DNA of 64,000 nt, taken from assembly GCF_963677315.1 (NCBI RefSeq), contig NZ_OY781939.1, forward strand, positions 2,108,001-2,172,000, read 5' to 3'. Below are positions 43,523 through 52,281 of the stretch, one piece after another (within the stretch, counting starts at the first letter, position 1; every line of letters starts with the position of its first letter). Under the pieces are notes generated by a model. That model was not told the DNA's origin. It was given only the letters and a program-made list of their open reading frames with translations, and made no database searches. Position numbers and translations under genes: made by a program. This DNA is from an uncultured Sphaerochaeta sp. (GTDB lineage Bacteria; Spirochaetota; Spirochaetia; Sphaerochaetales; Sphaerochaetaceae).

Positions 43523-45007
43523 CTACAGTGCCTGCATGGCTTTTTGCATACCGACAGACCAGATGGCCTCTAAGTTCTTCTCAACTGCATGCTGTAAGCC
43601 TTCGATCTGGGTAAGATCCTGAGACCACCAAGCGGAATTGGAGAGCACAGCAGTGCTGATACGTTTCGCTCTTGCCACTCCTTCATCACGCTCTTTGTAG
43701 AGGGCTGCAAAGGTCTCCAGAATGTCCTGGTTGTCTTGGATGAGGTAGGTCTCGTTATCTCTTTTTCCCTTCAGAGCACTACCTTCATAATCGGTCCCCT
43801 CATAGAAGCTGATCAAGGCTGAAAGTGCGAAGACCAGTCTTTTAGGGAGAGAGCCTTGCTTTGTAATGTATCCAAGCAGGCTGGGAAGGTTGCGGGTCTT
43901 GAACTTTGAGACAGAGTTGAGAGAAATGGAAAGCAACTGATGCGGGTTATACGGGTTTTCAAACCGTTCCAGCACATCGTTCGCGTACGCTTCCAACTCC
44001 TCTTTCGAGCCATCCATGGAAGGGATGATCTCTTCAAAGATGCCTCCATGCATGAATGGGTACAACAGGTTTTTGTCTGCGATACAATCCTGGACGGTGT
44101 TGTGCCCTGCCTGGTATGCAGCAAGTACACTCATGGTATGTGCTCCGTTGAGAATACGAACCTTCCGGGTTCTATAGAAGCTCATATCGTCGGTCCAAAT
44201 GACGTTCAAACCAGCCTTGTTGAAGGGAAGCTCGTCTTCATGGAACTCCTTGTGACACTCAATAACCCAGAGATGGAAAATCTCCGCGGCATCAAGGAGA
44301 TTGTCCTGATACCCAATTTTTTCACAAAGCTGCGCTGCTTCAGCGCGAGGATATCCTGGAACAATGCGGTCAACAAGTGAGTTGCAGAAATCACACGCTT
44401 CATCAAGCCAGGTAGTAAAACCTGCTTCCAGATTCCACTCCTTTGCATATTGCAACACGATTCGCTTCAGGTTGTCACCGTTCTTGTCGATAAGCTCAAC
44501 CGGGATGACAATAATACCCTTGTCTTGTGCACCATTAAAAGCCTTGTAACGCTTGTAGAGAAATGCACAGACTTTTGCGGGGAAGGCAGCTTGGGGAGCA
44601 TCCTCGAGGCTGTTTCCTTCGCTGTAGGCAATACCTGCCTCGGTGGTGTTGGAGACGATGAATCTCAGGTCCTCGCTTTCTGCGAGCTTCAGGTATTCAT
44701 CATAGTCATCTTTCTTGTATGGATTCAGACAACGGCTGACACTGCCAATGGTACGGAAATCCTCGACATTCTTTCCTCCCTGAACACCCCTTAGGACAGT
44801 GGTGTAGAGACCTTTCTGGTCATTGATCATATCACTCAACCCTCTCTCGAGTGGTTGGACGATGACTACATTGCCATCAAAGTCAGTCTTTTCATTGAGG
44901 ATGTCAATCATCCAGTCAACAAAAGCGCGGAGAAAATTCCCTTCACCGAACTGGAGGATTCTCTCTTTTCGAGCAACTGTCATATGAGTTTCAGTAATTG
45001 ATTGCAT
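43523..45007 (-). CDS. uxaB: Tagaturonate reductase (mannitol dehydrogenase family)
   Basis: 494-residue NADH-dependent polyol dehydrogenase reducing tagaturonate to altronate. N-terminal Rossmann start ERILQFGEGNFLRAFVDWM (residues 15-33), VSNTTEAGIAY, GIIVIPVELIDKNGDNLK (family K-x4-N-x2-K) and VRILNGAHTMSVLAAYQAGH (catalytic region with conserved NG-H). Length and order in front of uxaA support UxaB rather than fructuronate reductase UxuB. AAGGAG before ATG 45007. Confidence 0.94.
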   Translation of the reverse strand: MQSITETHMTVARKERILQFGEGNFLRAFVDWMIDILNEKTDFDGNVVIVQPLERGLSDMINDQKGLYTTVLRGVQGGKNVEDFRTIGSVSRCLNPYKKDDYDEYLKLAESEDLRFIVSNTTEAGIAYSEGNSLEDAPQAAFPAKVCAFLYKRYKAFNGAQDKGIIVIPVELIDKNGDNLKRIVLQYAKEWNLEAGFTTWLDEACDFCNSLVDRIVPGYPRAEAAQLCEKIGYQDNLLDAAEIFHLWVIECHKEFHEDELPFNKAGLNVIWTDDMSFYRTRKVRILNGAHTMSVLAAYQAGHNTVQDCIADKNLLYPFMHGGIFEEIIPSMDGSKEELEAYANDVLERFENPYNPHQLLSISLNSVSKFKTRNLPSLLGYITKQGSLPKRLVFALSALISFYEGTDYEGSALKGKRDNETYLIQDNQDILETFAALYKERDEGVARAKRISTAVLSNSAWWSQDLTQIEGLQHAVEKNLEAIWSVGMQKAMQAL

Positions 45008-45035
45008 GGATGTATCTCCTTGTCTATTATGTATA

Positions 45036-46007
45036 TTACGTTATTTTATTTCTTCCATAAAGGGTATGTGCCATGAAGGCACAGATGGTTTGCTGGAAGA
45101 CGATTCCGAAAATGACAGGTAGTGCAGTCTCTGGGGGGAAGTAAGCGATGGCAAGAACCAAGGCTGAGCTGATATTCCTCATGGAGACGGCGAAGGTGAC
45201 GCTCTTTCGATCTTCCAATGCAATACCGGCAATTTTTCCTAAATAGTGAGCAAGTGGATATCCGATAACTGCAAGTAATGCACAGACTAGTGCGATAGGA
45301 AGGTAGATCCAGGAAGCATCAGCGATAAGACGTTCAGCTACGTTACTGGTGTTGATGACAATGATGAAGAAGAGACCAATCTTGGAGAATGGCTTCAGGT
45401 TTGGACCCACGTGGTCGTTGACCTTCCCCTGTGTTGCATTGTTGATAAGAATACCGACGATGGAGGGGATAACGACCATGATAAGCAGTGATATCATCAT
45501 TCCCTTGGTATCAATCTGCACAGTTGTCTGGGCAAGAAGTGCCACAGTGTAGGGGGTAAGGATGGGGGCGAGGAGGGTGGATACGATGATCAAGGTCAGG
45601 GAGAGTGCTCCGTTCCCCTTATAGATGTTTGCCCAGATATATCCGGTGATTGCAGTGGGGATGGCCATCAAGAGAATAAATCCTGTGATAATTGCAGGAT
45701 GACCGGGAAACAACAGGTTCGCCAGCGCCCATGCCACCAAGGGCATGATGATATTCGCCCCAAGAATGAAGAAGAGAATGGCTTTTGGTTTTTTAATGAC
45801 TCCAAAGAAGGCATTTGAACTGATACCCAGACCCCCGATAAAGGTAATAAGTCCAAATAAGTAGGGTACCGATGGGGTCATCCAGGAGACAAGTGAACCA
45901 AGGAGGAGTCCCATGATAACACCGCTGGGAGTGAGGATCGGCATGAACCGCTCCAGATGATAGTTCAGGCTCTTGAGCCTTGCCTCGACTTTTTGAAAAT
46001 GAAACAT
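45036..46007 (-). CDS. BASS (bile acid:sodium symporter) family transporter
   Basis: 323-residue membrane protein with about nine to ten hydrophobic segments and the BASS pattern (GGLGISSNAFFGVIKKPKAI near 58, MRNISSALVLAIAYFPPETALPVIFGIVFQQT near 280). Members carry bile acids, ketopantoate or other organic acids with Na+. As first gene of the uxa unit it is a candidate hexuronate, KDG or sugar-acid carrier (inference). ATG 46007 has no ribosome binding site; a TTGACA-18-TATCAT promoter ends 8 bases before it, and a KdgR-like box covers the start. Confidence 0.88.
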   Translation of the reverse strand: MFHFQKVEARLKSLNYHLERFMPILTPSGVIMGLLLGSLVSWMTPSVPYLFGLITFIGGLGISSNAFFGVIKKPKAILFFILGANIIMPLVAWALANLLFPGHPAIITGFILLMAIPTAITGYIWANIYKGNGALSLTLIIVSTLLAPILTPYTVALLAQTTVQIDTKGMMISLLIMVVIPSIVGILINNATQGKVNDHVGPNLKPFSKIGLFFIIVINTSNVAERLIADASWIYLPIALVCALLAVIGYPLAHYLGKIAGIALEDRKSVTFAVSMRNISSALVLAIAYFPPETALPVIFGIVFQQTICAFMAHTLYGRNKIT

Positions 46008-46045
46008 TGTTCCGAATGATAGCCTTCTCCTTGCTGGACTGTCAA
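46000..46045 (-). promoter_or_regulatory. Promoter and KdgR-like operator of the BASS-uxa operon
   Basis: On the minus strand TTGACA (46045-46040), 18-base spacer, TATCAT (46021-46016). Downstream, overlapping the start codon, TGAAAC-ATT-GTTCCG (46000-46014 on the plus strand) matches the left half of the 33971 palindrome perfectly and the right half in 4 of 6 positions. A bound repressor would block transcription start. Confidence 0.5.
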
Positions 46046-46068
46046 GGTGAAAAAACCTGTGGTATAGT
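46040..46068 (+). promoter_or_regulatory. Promoter of the AraC-type regulator gene
   Basis: TGTCAA (46040-46045), 17-base spacer, TATAGT (46063-46068). The -35 hexamer is the exact complement of the minus-strand TTGACA at the same bases. The gene starts at 46093 after AAGGAGG. Confidence 0.45.
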
Positions 46069-46092
46069 GATATCGTTTATAAGGAGGTCGCT

Positions 46093-49000
46093 GTGGGTGC
46101 TCACGTGACAAGGCGAGTGGGATTGGTTTTAGCCTCTATCCATACCGGAGCTTCCAATGGGCTCTGGTCCCAGATTGCAAGCCACTGCCAACGTTCTGGT
46201 ATTTCCCTGTTTGTCTTCCCAGGAGGAAGGCTTGAGTATCAGGAGAACCAAGAGTACCTACGTAATGCCATCTACTCTCTGGTAAATACGGATAATCTCG
46301 ATGGTGTAATCACCTGGGCTTCAGCCTTGGGCGGGGCTGTCAGTGTCTCAGAGGTCCAGGCTTTCCTGGATAACCTTGACGGTCTGGATTGTGTCTGCAT
46401 CGGTATGAAAAAGGAAGGATGTCCTGGAATCTCTTTTGACGCCTATTCAGGAGTCCAGAGTGTCATGCTGCACTGTATCCGTGAGCATCGTGCAAGAAAG
46501 CTTGCCTTTCTCCGGGGTCCGGAGAATCACTACTCTGCTGAGGACCGCTACCGGGCCTATTGCGATACTCTCGACCAAACCAGTCTGCTCTTTGATCCCC
46601 GCTTGGTCAGTGACCCTTTCTCCTGGTCGGAAGGAAGGAAGGCAATTGTCCAGCTACTGGAGGAACGGAACCTCGTTCCAGGGCGAGATTTCGATACGTT
46701 GGTCTGTGCCAGCGATCTGATGATGTTTGATGCAGGAAAATACTTGGAGGACCTCGGCTTCTCGATTCCAGATGACCTGCGTATCGTGGGATATAATGAC
46801 AGCAGGGAAAGTCATCTCTTGAAGGTTCCCTGTACTACTGCAAGGATGCCAGTTGGTGAGTTGGCAAGGATGTCCTGGAATCTGCTCAGCGGTATGCTTT
46901 CAGAGGAGGATCCTTCTTGCTTTGACTTGCTTCTCCCCTCCCAACCGATCATTCGGCAGAGTTGTGGGTGTACCTATTCACTGGGTAGTGAGCAACAGGC
47001 TCGGCGGGTTATTGGGAGTCAGGAACTTTTCAGGGCTTGGCTGATCCAGGTGTTTGATGCGAATGAGGAGGAGCAAGAGAGGATTGGCCTACTGCTTAAG
47101 GAAGCTTCCTTGCAACATAAAAAGGAAGTACTCTCCTTGATTGGGCATCTCTCCTACCGTTTCCTGGATCGGGGAGGAGATCCCAATCTCTTGAGTGAAG
47201 CCTTGCATTGGTATTGTACCTTTTTTGCGACCCTTTCCTTCAAGACGCTCTGTGCCGGTCCAATCAGGGACCTCTTTCTCCGTCAGCGGGATTTGGTTGC
47301 ACATGAACATGCCTACCAACACGCTTTGCAGGCAAGCATTCTCAATATGCTCAAGTGTGACCTCTTGGGGGTGAGAACCCTTTCAAGCATCCCCTCCCTT
47401 TTGGCAAAACACCTTGGATCCCTTGGTCTTGATGCGGGATATCTGGTCTTATACGGTGATGAGACGACCAATACTTTCATCGGTGGGTATGCCGATTCCT
47501 TGGTTATGGAACGGAAACAAACGTTTCCCAAACACCTCTTGCTTCCACAGGGACTCCTGGATCATCTTGGGCAGGGTGTACATGTGGTTGAACCCTTGTT
47601 CATGGACAACCAGCCACTCGGGTATCTCATCCTGAGAACCTCGTTGTTCAGTGGAAGTGTCATGGAAGAGCTACGAACCGCTTTGAGTTCAGCGATCAAG
47701 GGAGCATTTCTCCTCGATGCCGCCAACCGTGCAAGGGAAGATGCAGAGAGGGCCCAGAGATCGCGGAGTGAGTTCTTTGCCAATGTTGGCGAAGGACTCA
47801 AGACTCCTCTTGAGACAATTCTCTCCATCGCAGCACAGGTTGAAGGAGAGATGGGGAAGCAGATTGAGGAACAGATCCGTTCTGCCACGCATCTTTTGGA
47901 ACTTTCCCTCTCTCATTCCGGTAATCTCGAGTTGGATAACAAGGTCTGTAACCCTATGACGCTGATAGCACCATTGATCACCTCCTTTCCTCTTGTCTAT
48001 GAAGGACCGGAGGAGATGCCATCCCTCTGTGTCGATGCAAAGCGCTTGATCCAGAGTTTCACGATCATCTGCGAATATATTGTAAGGGAAGGAGGGGAGA
48101 TGAAGTTGCAATCCTCCTTGTCAGGGGAAGGCCTCCATCTCTGTTTCGCTTCCTCTTCAATCACTTGGAAGGCTTCGATGGGGAGTCAGGATCCAAGTCT
48201 CTCCTTGGCACAAAGAATTATCCTGATGAGCCATGGATCATTTTCCCTGCATGATAATGCAGTGGTTGTGCAGCTGCCCCTGCCAAGCTTGAAGGGTGAG
48301 AGCAACCCCCCTTCCCATGATACCTTATTCTATATTGTTGCTGATGGTAATGAGCCGATACCAGAGGTATTGCGTTCTTCCTTTGCTTCCTGTGAAGTAA
48401 TCCCTGTGGGTAACCTGCAGAAGCATGAGCTTTCCAAGATTGCAGGAGGTATTATTGGTTGGGATGCAGACAACCAAGGAAGGGAGTTCCGTCTTCTGCG
48501 TACAGCAATCGCAGGGCATAACACCCTCTCCCTAGCTCCCATGATCTGTTTCCACGCTCCTGAGGGACAGCAAAATCTCTATTCATCCTTGATGAGAACT
48601 TCCCATCATCTCTCAGATGGCGTTTTGGTTGCGCTCAAGGGGCTTCCTGAAGATTGTTGCAAGGCTTTTGCCTTGGATGAGGAGTTCATTGTCCACAGTG
48701 AACGAGATGAGGTATTGGATGTGGTAGCCAACCAGCCGGTAAAAATAATACTTGCCTCACTCTTTGATCCTGTTCTCTACCGGAATATCCGAAAATCCTC
48801 GGATGCTCCTATTGTGGTAATACGTGAACATTGGGAGAAGGAGGAGGCAGAGCAGCTTTCCCTTGTTCCCCGTCTCCTTATTGCCCATGAGTGTGTTCTT
48901 GAGAGCAGTGAGTTTGGGCAGCGGTTGCTCGCACTGTTGGAAACCAATGAGATGCTTCCTCCTCTCACCGGCGCCTTGGTCAAGCGAGCTGTGGTCTATT

Positions 49001-49284
49001 TGGGTAGGCATGCTACCCAGCAGATCTCGCGTTGGCAACTTGCTGAATCGGTGAATGTCAGCGAAGACTACCTGACGAGAATTTTCCGCAAGGAGTTGGG
49101 CATCAGCCCATGGGATTACCTAAACAGGCAGCGGGTATTCATTGCCACCCAGTTGCTCCGTGAGAGTTCGCTCTCAATAAACGAGGTTGCAAGCCAGAGT
49201 GGATTCCAGGATCAAGCATACTTTTGTAGAGTGTTCAAGAAGATCAAGGGATGTGCTCCAGGAAAGATCCGTTCACAACATTAA
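46093..49284 (+). CDS. Giant one-component regulator: LacI-type sensor, degenerate kinase-like core, AraC DNA-binding domain
   Basis: 1063-residue soluble protein. Residues about 5-295 resemble a LacI/periplasmic-binding-protein-like sugar-sensor domain (VGLVLASIHTGASNGLWSQI, PDDLRIVGYNDSRESHLLKVPCTT, ending in a CGC motif). About 300-560 is helical with a GAF-like part. About 557-740 looks like a histidine-kinase core (SEFFANV...LKTPLETILS) in which the phospho-accepting His is replaced by E567 and the ATP site is eroded. About 745-960 is unassigned, possibly receiver-like. Residues 966-1063 are a full AraC domain with two helix-turn-helices (QLAESVNVSEDYLTRIFRKELG and INEVASQSGFQDQAYFCRVFKK). 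Start GTG 46093 follows AAGGAGG. Its place next to the uxa and Lpl genes suggests a sugar or uronate signal. Confidence 0.85.
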   Translation: MGAHVTRRVGLVLASIHTGASNGLWSQIASHCQRSGISLFVFPGGRLEYQENQEYLRNAIYSLVNTDNLDGVITWASALGGAVSVSEVQAFLDNLDGLDCVCIGMKKEGCPGISFDAYSGVQSVMLHCIREHRARKLAFLRGPENHYSAEDRYRAYCDTLDQTSLLFDPRLVSDPFSWSEGRKAIVQLLEERNLVPGRDFDTLVCASDLMMFDAGKYLEDLGFSIPDDLRIVGYNDSRESHLLKVPCTTARMPVGELARMSWNLLSGMLSEEDPSCFDLLLPSQPIIRQSCGCTYSLGSEQQARRVIGSQELFRAWLIQVFDANEEEQERIGLLLKEASLQHKKEVLSLIGHLSYRFLDRGGDPNLLSEALHWYCTFFATLSFKTLCAGPIRDLFLRQRDLVAHEHAYQHALQASILNMLKCDLLGVRTLSSIPSLLAKHLGSLGLDAGYLVLYGDETTNTFIGGYADSLVMERKQTFPKHLLLPQGLLDHLGQGVHVVEPLFMDNQPLGYLILRTSLFSGSVMEELRTALSSAIKGAFLLDAANRAREDAERAQRSRSEFFANVGEGLKTPLETILSIAAQVEGEMGKQIEEQIRSATHLLELSLSHSGNLELDNKVCNPMTLIAPLITSFPLVYEGPEEMPSLCVDAKRLIQSFTIICEYIVREGGEMKLQSSLSGEGLHLCFASSSITWKASMGSQDPSLSLAQRIILMSHGSFSLHDNAVVVQLPLPSLKGESNPPSHDTLFYIVADGNEPIPEVLRSSFASCEVIPVGNLQKHELSKIAGGIIGWDADNQGREFRLLRTAIAGHNTLSLAPMICFHAPEGQQNLYSSLMRTSHHLSDGVLVALKGLPEDCCKAFALDEEFIVHSERDEVLDVVANQPVKIILASLFDPVLYRNIRKSSDAPIVVIREHWEKEEAEQLSLVPRLLIAHECVLESSEFGQRLLALLETNEMLPPLTGALVKRAVVYLGRHATQQISRWQLAESVNVSEDYLTRIFRKELGISPWDYLNRQRVFIATQLLRESSLSINEVASQSGFQDQAYFCRVFKKIKGCAPGKIRSQH

Positions 49285-49296
49285 TCTAATTCCTTC

Positions 49297-49326
49297 TTGA
49301 CAGAGGAAGCGTTGTTTCGCTATTAT
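49297..49326 (+). promoter_or_regulatory. Promoter of the padR-like gene
   Basis: Perfect TTGACA (49297-49302), 18-base spacer, TATTAT (49321-49326). Confidence 0.7.
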
Positions 49327-49328
49327 AC

Positions 49329-49356
49329 ATCGCAGTGCGATACATTGCACCACGAT
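49329..49356. promoter_or_regulatory. Inverted repeat, candidate PadR operator
   Basis: ATCGCAGTGC (49329-49338) and GCACCACGAT (49347-49356) match in 8 of 10 positions around an 8-base centre. It lies directly after the -10 box, the place for autorepression by the PadR-type product. Confidence 0.5.
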
Positions 49357-49370
49357 ACAAGGAGCATTAT

Positions 49371-49688
49371 ATGGATTCCCATATCAGAAAAGTCTATGTA
49401 CCCATGACAGAGACAGGATTCTACATATTGCTCTGCTTGCAGAAGCCCATGCACGGGTATGCAATAGTCCAGAAAGTCGATTCCTTGACCGACGGGGTGG
49501 TGAGAATCGGGGCAGGGACGCTCTATGGAAGTTTGTCGAAGATGGAGAAGGATGGGCTTATCCGATTTATGGATGAACAGGATAAACGAAAAATCTATCA
49601 GATCACCGAACTTGGATCAGATGTTCTTGCTTTGGAAAAAAAACGAATTGAACGGATGTGCCGGAACTTGGAGGAGGTGGGGCAATGA
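49371..49688 (+). CDS. PadR family transcriptional regulator
   Basis: 105-residue winged-helix repressor: TETGFYILLCLQKPMHGYAI (PadR start), GAGTLYGSLSKMEKDGLI (recognition helix), KRKIYQITELG (wing). PadR proteins respond to small lipophilic or toxic compounds; the effector is unknown. ATG 49371 has AAGGAG upstream. Its stop overlaps the DUF2812 gene as ATGA, a standard PadR-DUF2812 pair. Confidence 0.93.
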   Translation: MDSHIRKVYVPMTETGFYILLCLQKPMHGYAIVQKVDSLTDGVVRIGAGTLYGSLSKMEKDGLIRFMDEQDKRKIYQITELGSDVLALEKKRIERMCRNLEEVGQ

Positions 49689-50230
49689 AAGATACGAAGG
49701 TTATGTTCAGATTCTATACTATCCCTGAATACGTGAAGGAGCAGGACTTCTTGTGTAACCAACATAAGAAGGGCTGGGCCTTTAGACGGGTATATTTCCC
49801 AGGGTTGTATGTATTCTCCAGATGTGAAGGGGAGGATGTGGTCTACCAATTGGATTACAACCAAGAGGGAAAGACTGACAGGCAGAGCTATCTACGTTTG
49901 TTTGAAGACTGTGGATGGGAGTATATCCAGGATTTTTTCGGGTATAGCTACTTCAGAAAGCCTGCTGCGCAGATGAATGGAAGAGAGGAGATCTATTGTG
50001 ATGATGGATCACGTCTTGCCATGATAGAGCGCGTGTTCAAGGGAAGAATGATTCCCTTGTTGGTGCTTTTCTTCTTGGTGATCATTCCCCAACTGCTATT
50101 GCATGGCAGTGGGGTAAGAAGCGCAAATCGATTCTTCTTTGGGCTTTTTAGCGGACTCTTCTTTGTATATATCATAATTTTCATACAGTTTGGCCTGCAG
50201 TATTGGAATATGAGGAAACGACTTCGCTGA
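49685..50230 (+). CDS. DUF2812 membrane protein
   Basis: 181-residue protein. N-terminal DUF2812 domain (MFRFYTIPEYVKEQDFLCNQHKKGWAFRRVYFPG, then GWEYIQDFFGYSYFRKP), two membrane segments (about 122-140 and 147-170). Commonly paired with PadR regulators, suggesting a membrane stress role; no function is established. ATG 49685 follows GGAGG and overlaps the padR-like stop. Confidence 0.88.
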   Translation: MKDTKVMFRFYTIPEYVKEQDFLCNQHKKGWAFRRVYFPGLYVFSRCEGEDVVYQLDYNQEGKTDRQSYLRLFEDCGWEYIQDFFGYSYFRKPAAQMNGREEIYCDDGSRLAMIERVFKGRMIPLLVLFFLVIIPQLLLHGSGVRSANRFFFGLFSGLFFVYIIIFIQFGLQYWNMRKRLR

Positions 50231-50366
50231 CCGTGTTCTAATGCAGTACCCCTCCGTTCAATGGAGCTAAGACTGTACAAACCTATATAAAAAAGTCGGT
50301 AAAGTACAAGAGACGCCCTGCATAATCTTGCCATCTTGCCCCTATGCTGAGAGTGTGAGGTTGCAA

Positions 50367-51290
50367 ATGGCAGAAAGAACGGCAAAACAGCAGTTGCTAC
50401 GCGATATCAAGCGGCATAAATCAGTATATGCTTTGCTTGCAATTCCTTTAATCTACTATATCGTCTTTAAATATGTCCCGATATTCAACGGGCAGATTGC
50501 CTTCAAGGATTATATGGCCTTGGACGGGGTGCTCGGTAGCCAATGGATTGGCTTTGAGCATTTCAGAACCTTCATCAACTCGTATTATTTTGTTGAGTTG
50601 CTCAGAAACACCCTGATGTACAGTTTTGGGAAGTTGGTGTTCAGTCTTCCCCTTGCAATCATCCTGGCAATTGCCATCTATGAGAGCAACCGCCCATTCC
50701 TTCGAAAAACAGTGCAAACACTTGCCTATCTCCCGCACTTTCTCTCGTGGGTCATCATGTACGGTATCTTGCTTGCCCTATTGGCGCCAGGAGACGGAAT
50801 TGTCAATGATACGATCAAGCTCTTTGGTGGCAAACCCATTGATTTCCTGACCAATACTGATGCCTTTCCCTGGATTGTCATTCTCAGTGACGCATGGAAG
50901 GAAATGGGCTGGAGCGCCATCATCTTCATTGCTGCCCTGATGGGTATCGACCCCTCACTCTTTGAGGCAGCCTTGGTTGAGGGCGCAAACTCCTGGCAAC
51001 GGGTACGATATATAACCCTCCCCTCAATTCGCCCGGTCATTCTTATCGTGGTCCTGCTTCGCTTGGGAACCATTCTAGATGCAGGTTTCAACCAAATATT
51101 CATGTTGTACTCAACACCGGTCTATTCGGTTGCCGATATCATCGATACCTGGGTCTATCGTCAAGGCTTGCTGGAGTTCCAGTTTGGTCTTGCCACCGCA
51201 GTCGGTCTTTTCAAGGGAGTCATTGGTATGTTCCTCATCCTTGGTTCCAACCGTTTGGTCAGACGCTTCGGCGGAAACTCATTGTACTAG
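50367..51290 (+). CDS. Sugar ABC transporter permease, LplB/YteP type
   Basis: 307-residue inner-membrane permease with six segments. Typical start KSVYALLAIPLIYYIVFKYVPIFNGQIAFKDY, coupling loop EAALVEGANSWQRVRYITLPSI near 215. ATG 50367 has TGAGG upstream. Members of this group import oligo-uronides or complex sugars. It pairs with the permease 10 bp downstream and the binding protein at 52282. No ATPase is present here, so a shared MsmX-like ATPase elsewhere is expected. Confidence 0.92.
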   Translation: MAERTAKQQLLRDIKRHKSVYALLAIPLIYYIVFKYVPIFNGQIAFKDYMALDGVLGSQWIGFEHFRTFINSYYFVELLRNTLMYSFGKLVFSLPLAIILAIAIYESNRPFLRKTVQTLAYLPHFLSWVIMYGILLALLAPGDGIVNDTIKLFGGKPIDFLTNTDAFPWIVILSDAWKEMGWSAIIFIAALMGIDPSLFEAALVEGANSWQRVRYITLPSIRPVILIVVLLRLGTILDAGFNQIFMLYSTPVYSVADIIDTWVYRQGLLEFQFGLATAVGLFKGVIGMFLILGSNRLVRRFGGNSLY

Positions 51291-51300
51291 GGGGTCGGGA

Positions 51301-52221
51301 ATGAAGATGAAAGGAACCAGAAAAAAAGGACGATTCACCTCTGTAGCGATTAAACCCACTGCGGCAGATCACAGTTTCAATTTCTTGGTGGATTTATTTT
51401 TGGCTTTGCTTTTACTGATTATTGCAATTCCGCTTTGGAGCACTATTACTCTCTCATTCAGGCCAAATGACTATATTGGCAACAACCTGGAAGGGATGTT
51501 CCTGATGCCCTGGAATTGGTCGACCTCAGCATATGAGGCGCTGTTGGGAAATGCAGGATTCCTGCTCGCTTTCGGCAACAGTCTAAAGATATTGATTGGA
51601 GGGGTAGCAAGTGCTTTGCTGCTTACCATACCCCTTGCATATGTACTGTCCATTCCAACCCTTCCCGGAAGAAGATATTTGAACTTGCTTGTCATTGTCC
51701 CTTATGTGTTCAACGTCGGGATGATACCAACCTATCTGTTGGTTACGAATATCGGTTTGATCGACAAGCTGCCAGCTGTCTATATCCCGGTGGCGATCAG
51801 CACTTACAACTGCCTGATCATGCGTTCCTTCTTCGAGGGTATTCCCAACGAGCTGAAGGAGTCTGCACGTATTGACGGGGCATCAGAGATTCAAGTTCTC
51901 TTGAGAATTATCCTGCCCCTCTCCAAAGCGATCATCATGACCATCGGGTTATTCTACGGGGTATCCTTCTGGAATAATTTCTTCCATGCAATGCTCTACC
52001 TCAATAGTAATGCGCTACAGCCCCTTCCTATTCTACTCAGGAACATCCTGATGGCCAGTGGAATGAATGAATATGTGGAGGTAAGTGCCTTCGGGGATGC
52101 TCCGATTGCCGCCATCAAGGCCGCATCGGTCTTCATGAGTGCCATTCCGATGGTTATTGCCTACCCATTCATCCAGAAATATTTCACCAAGGGAACATTG
52201 CTGGGAAGTGTGAAAGGGTAA
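51301..52221 (+). CDS. Sugar ABC transporter permease, LplC/YtcP type
   Basis: 306-residue second permease with six segments, VDLFLALLLLIIAIPLWSTI, ITLPLAYVLS-like core and the coupling loop NELKESARIDGASEIQVLLRIILPLSKA. ATG 51301 (or 51307) after GGGGGTCGGGA. Partner of the LplB-type permease. Confidence 0.92.
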   Translation: MKMKGTRKKGRFTSVAIKPTAADHSFNFLVDLFLALLLLIIAIPLWSTITLSFRPNDYIGNNLEGMFLMPWNWSTSAYEALLGNAGFLLAFGNSLKILIGGVASALLLTIPLAYVLSIPTLPGRRYLNLLVIVPYVFNVGMIPTYLLVTNIGLIDKLPAVYIPVAISTYNCLIMRSFFEGIPNELKESARIDGASEIQVLLRIILPLSKAIIMTIGLFYGVSFWNNFFHAMLYLNSNALQPLPILLRNILMASGMNEYVEVSAFGDAPIAAIKAASVFMSAIPMVIAYPFIQKYFTKGTLLGSVKG

Positions 52222-52281
52222 GATGCTTTCCTGCTCTGCATGATTTTGATTGGATTTGGTAATTCATAAGGAGGATTAGCC

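Noticed and set aside
50231..50366. Promoter of the Lpl-type operon
   Set aside because: TATATA-like boxes are present, but no -35/-10 pair with proper spacing convinced me.
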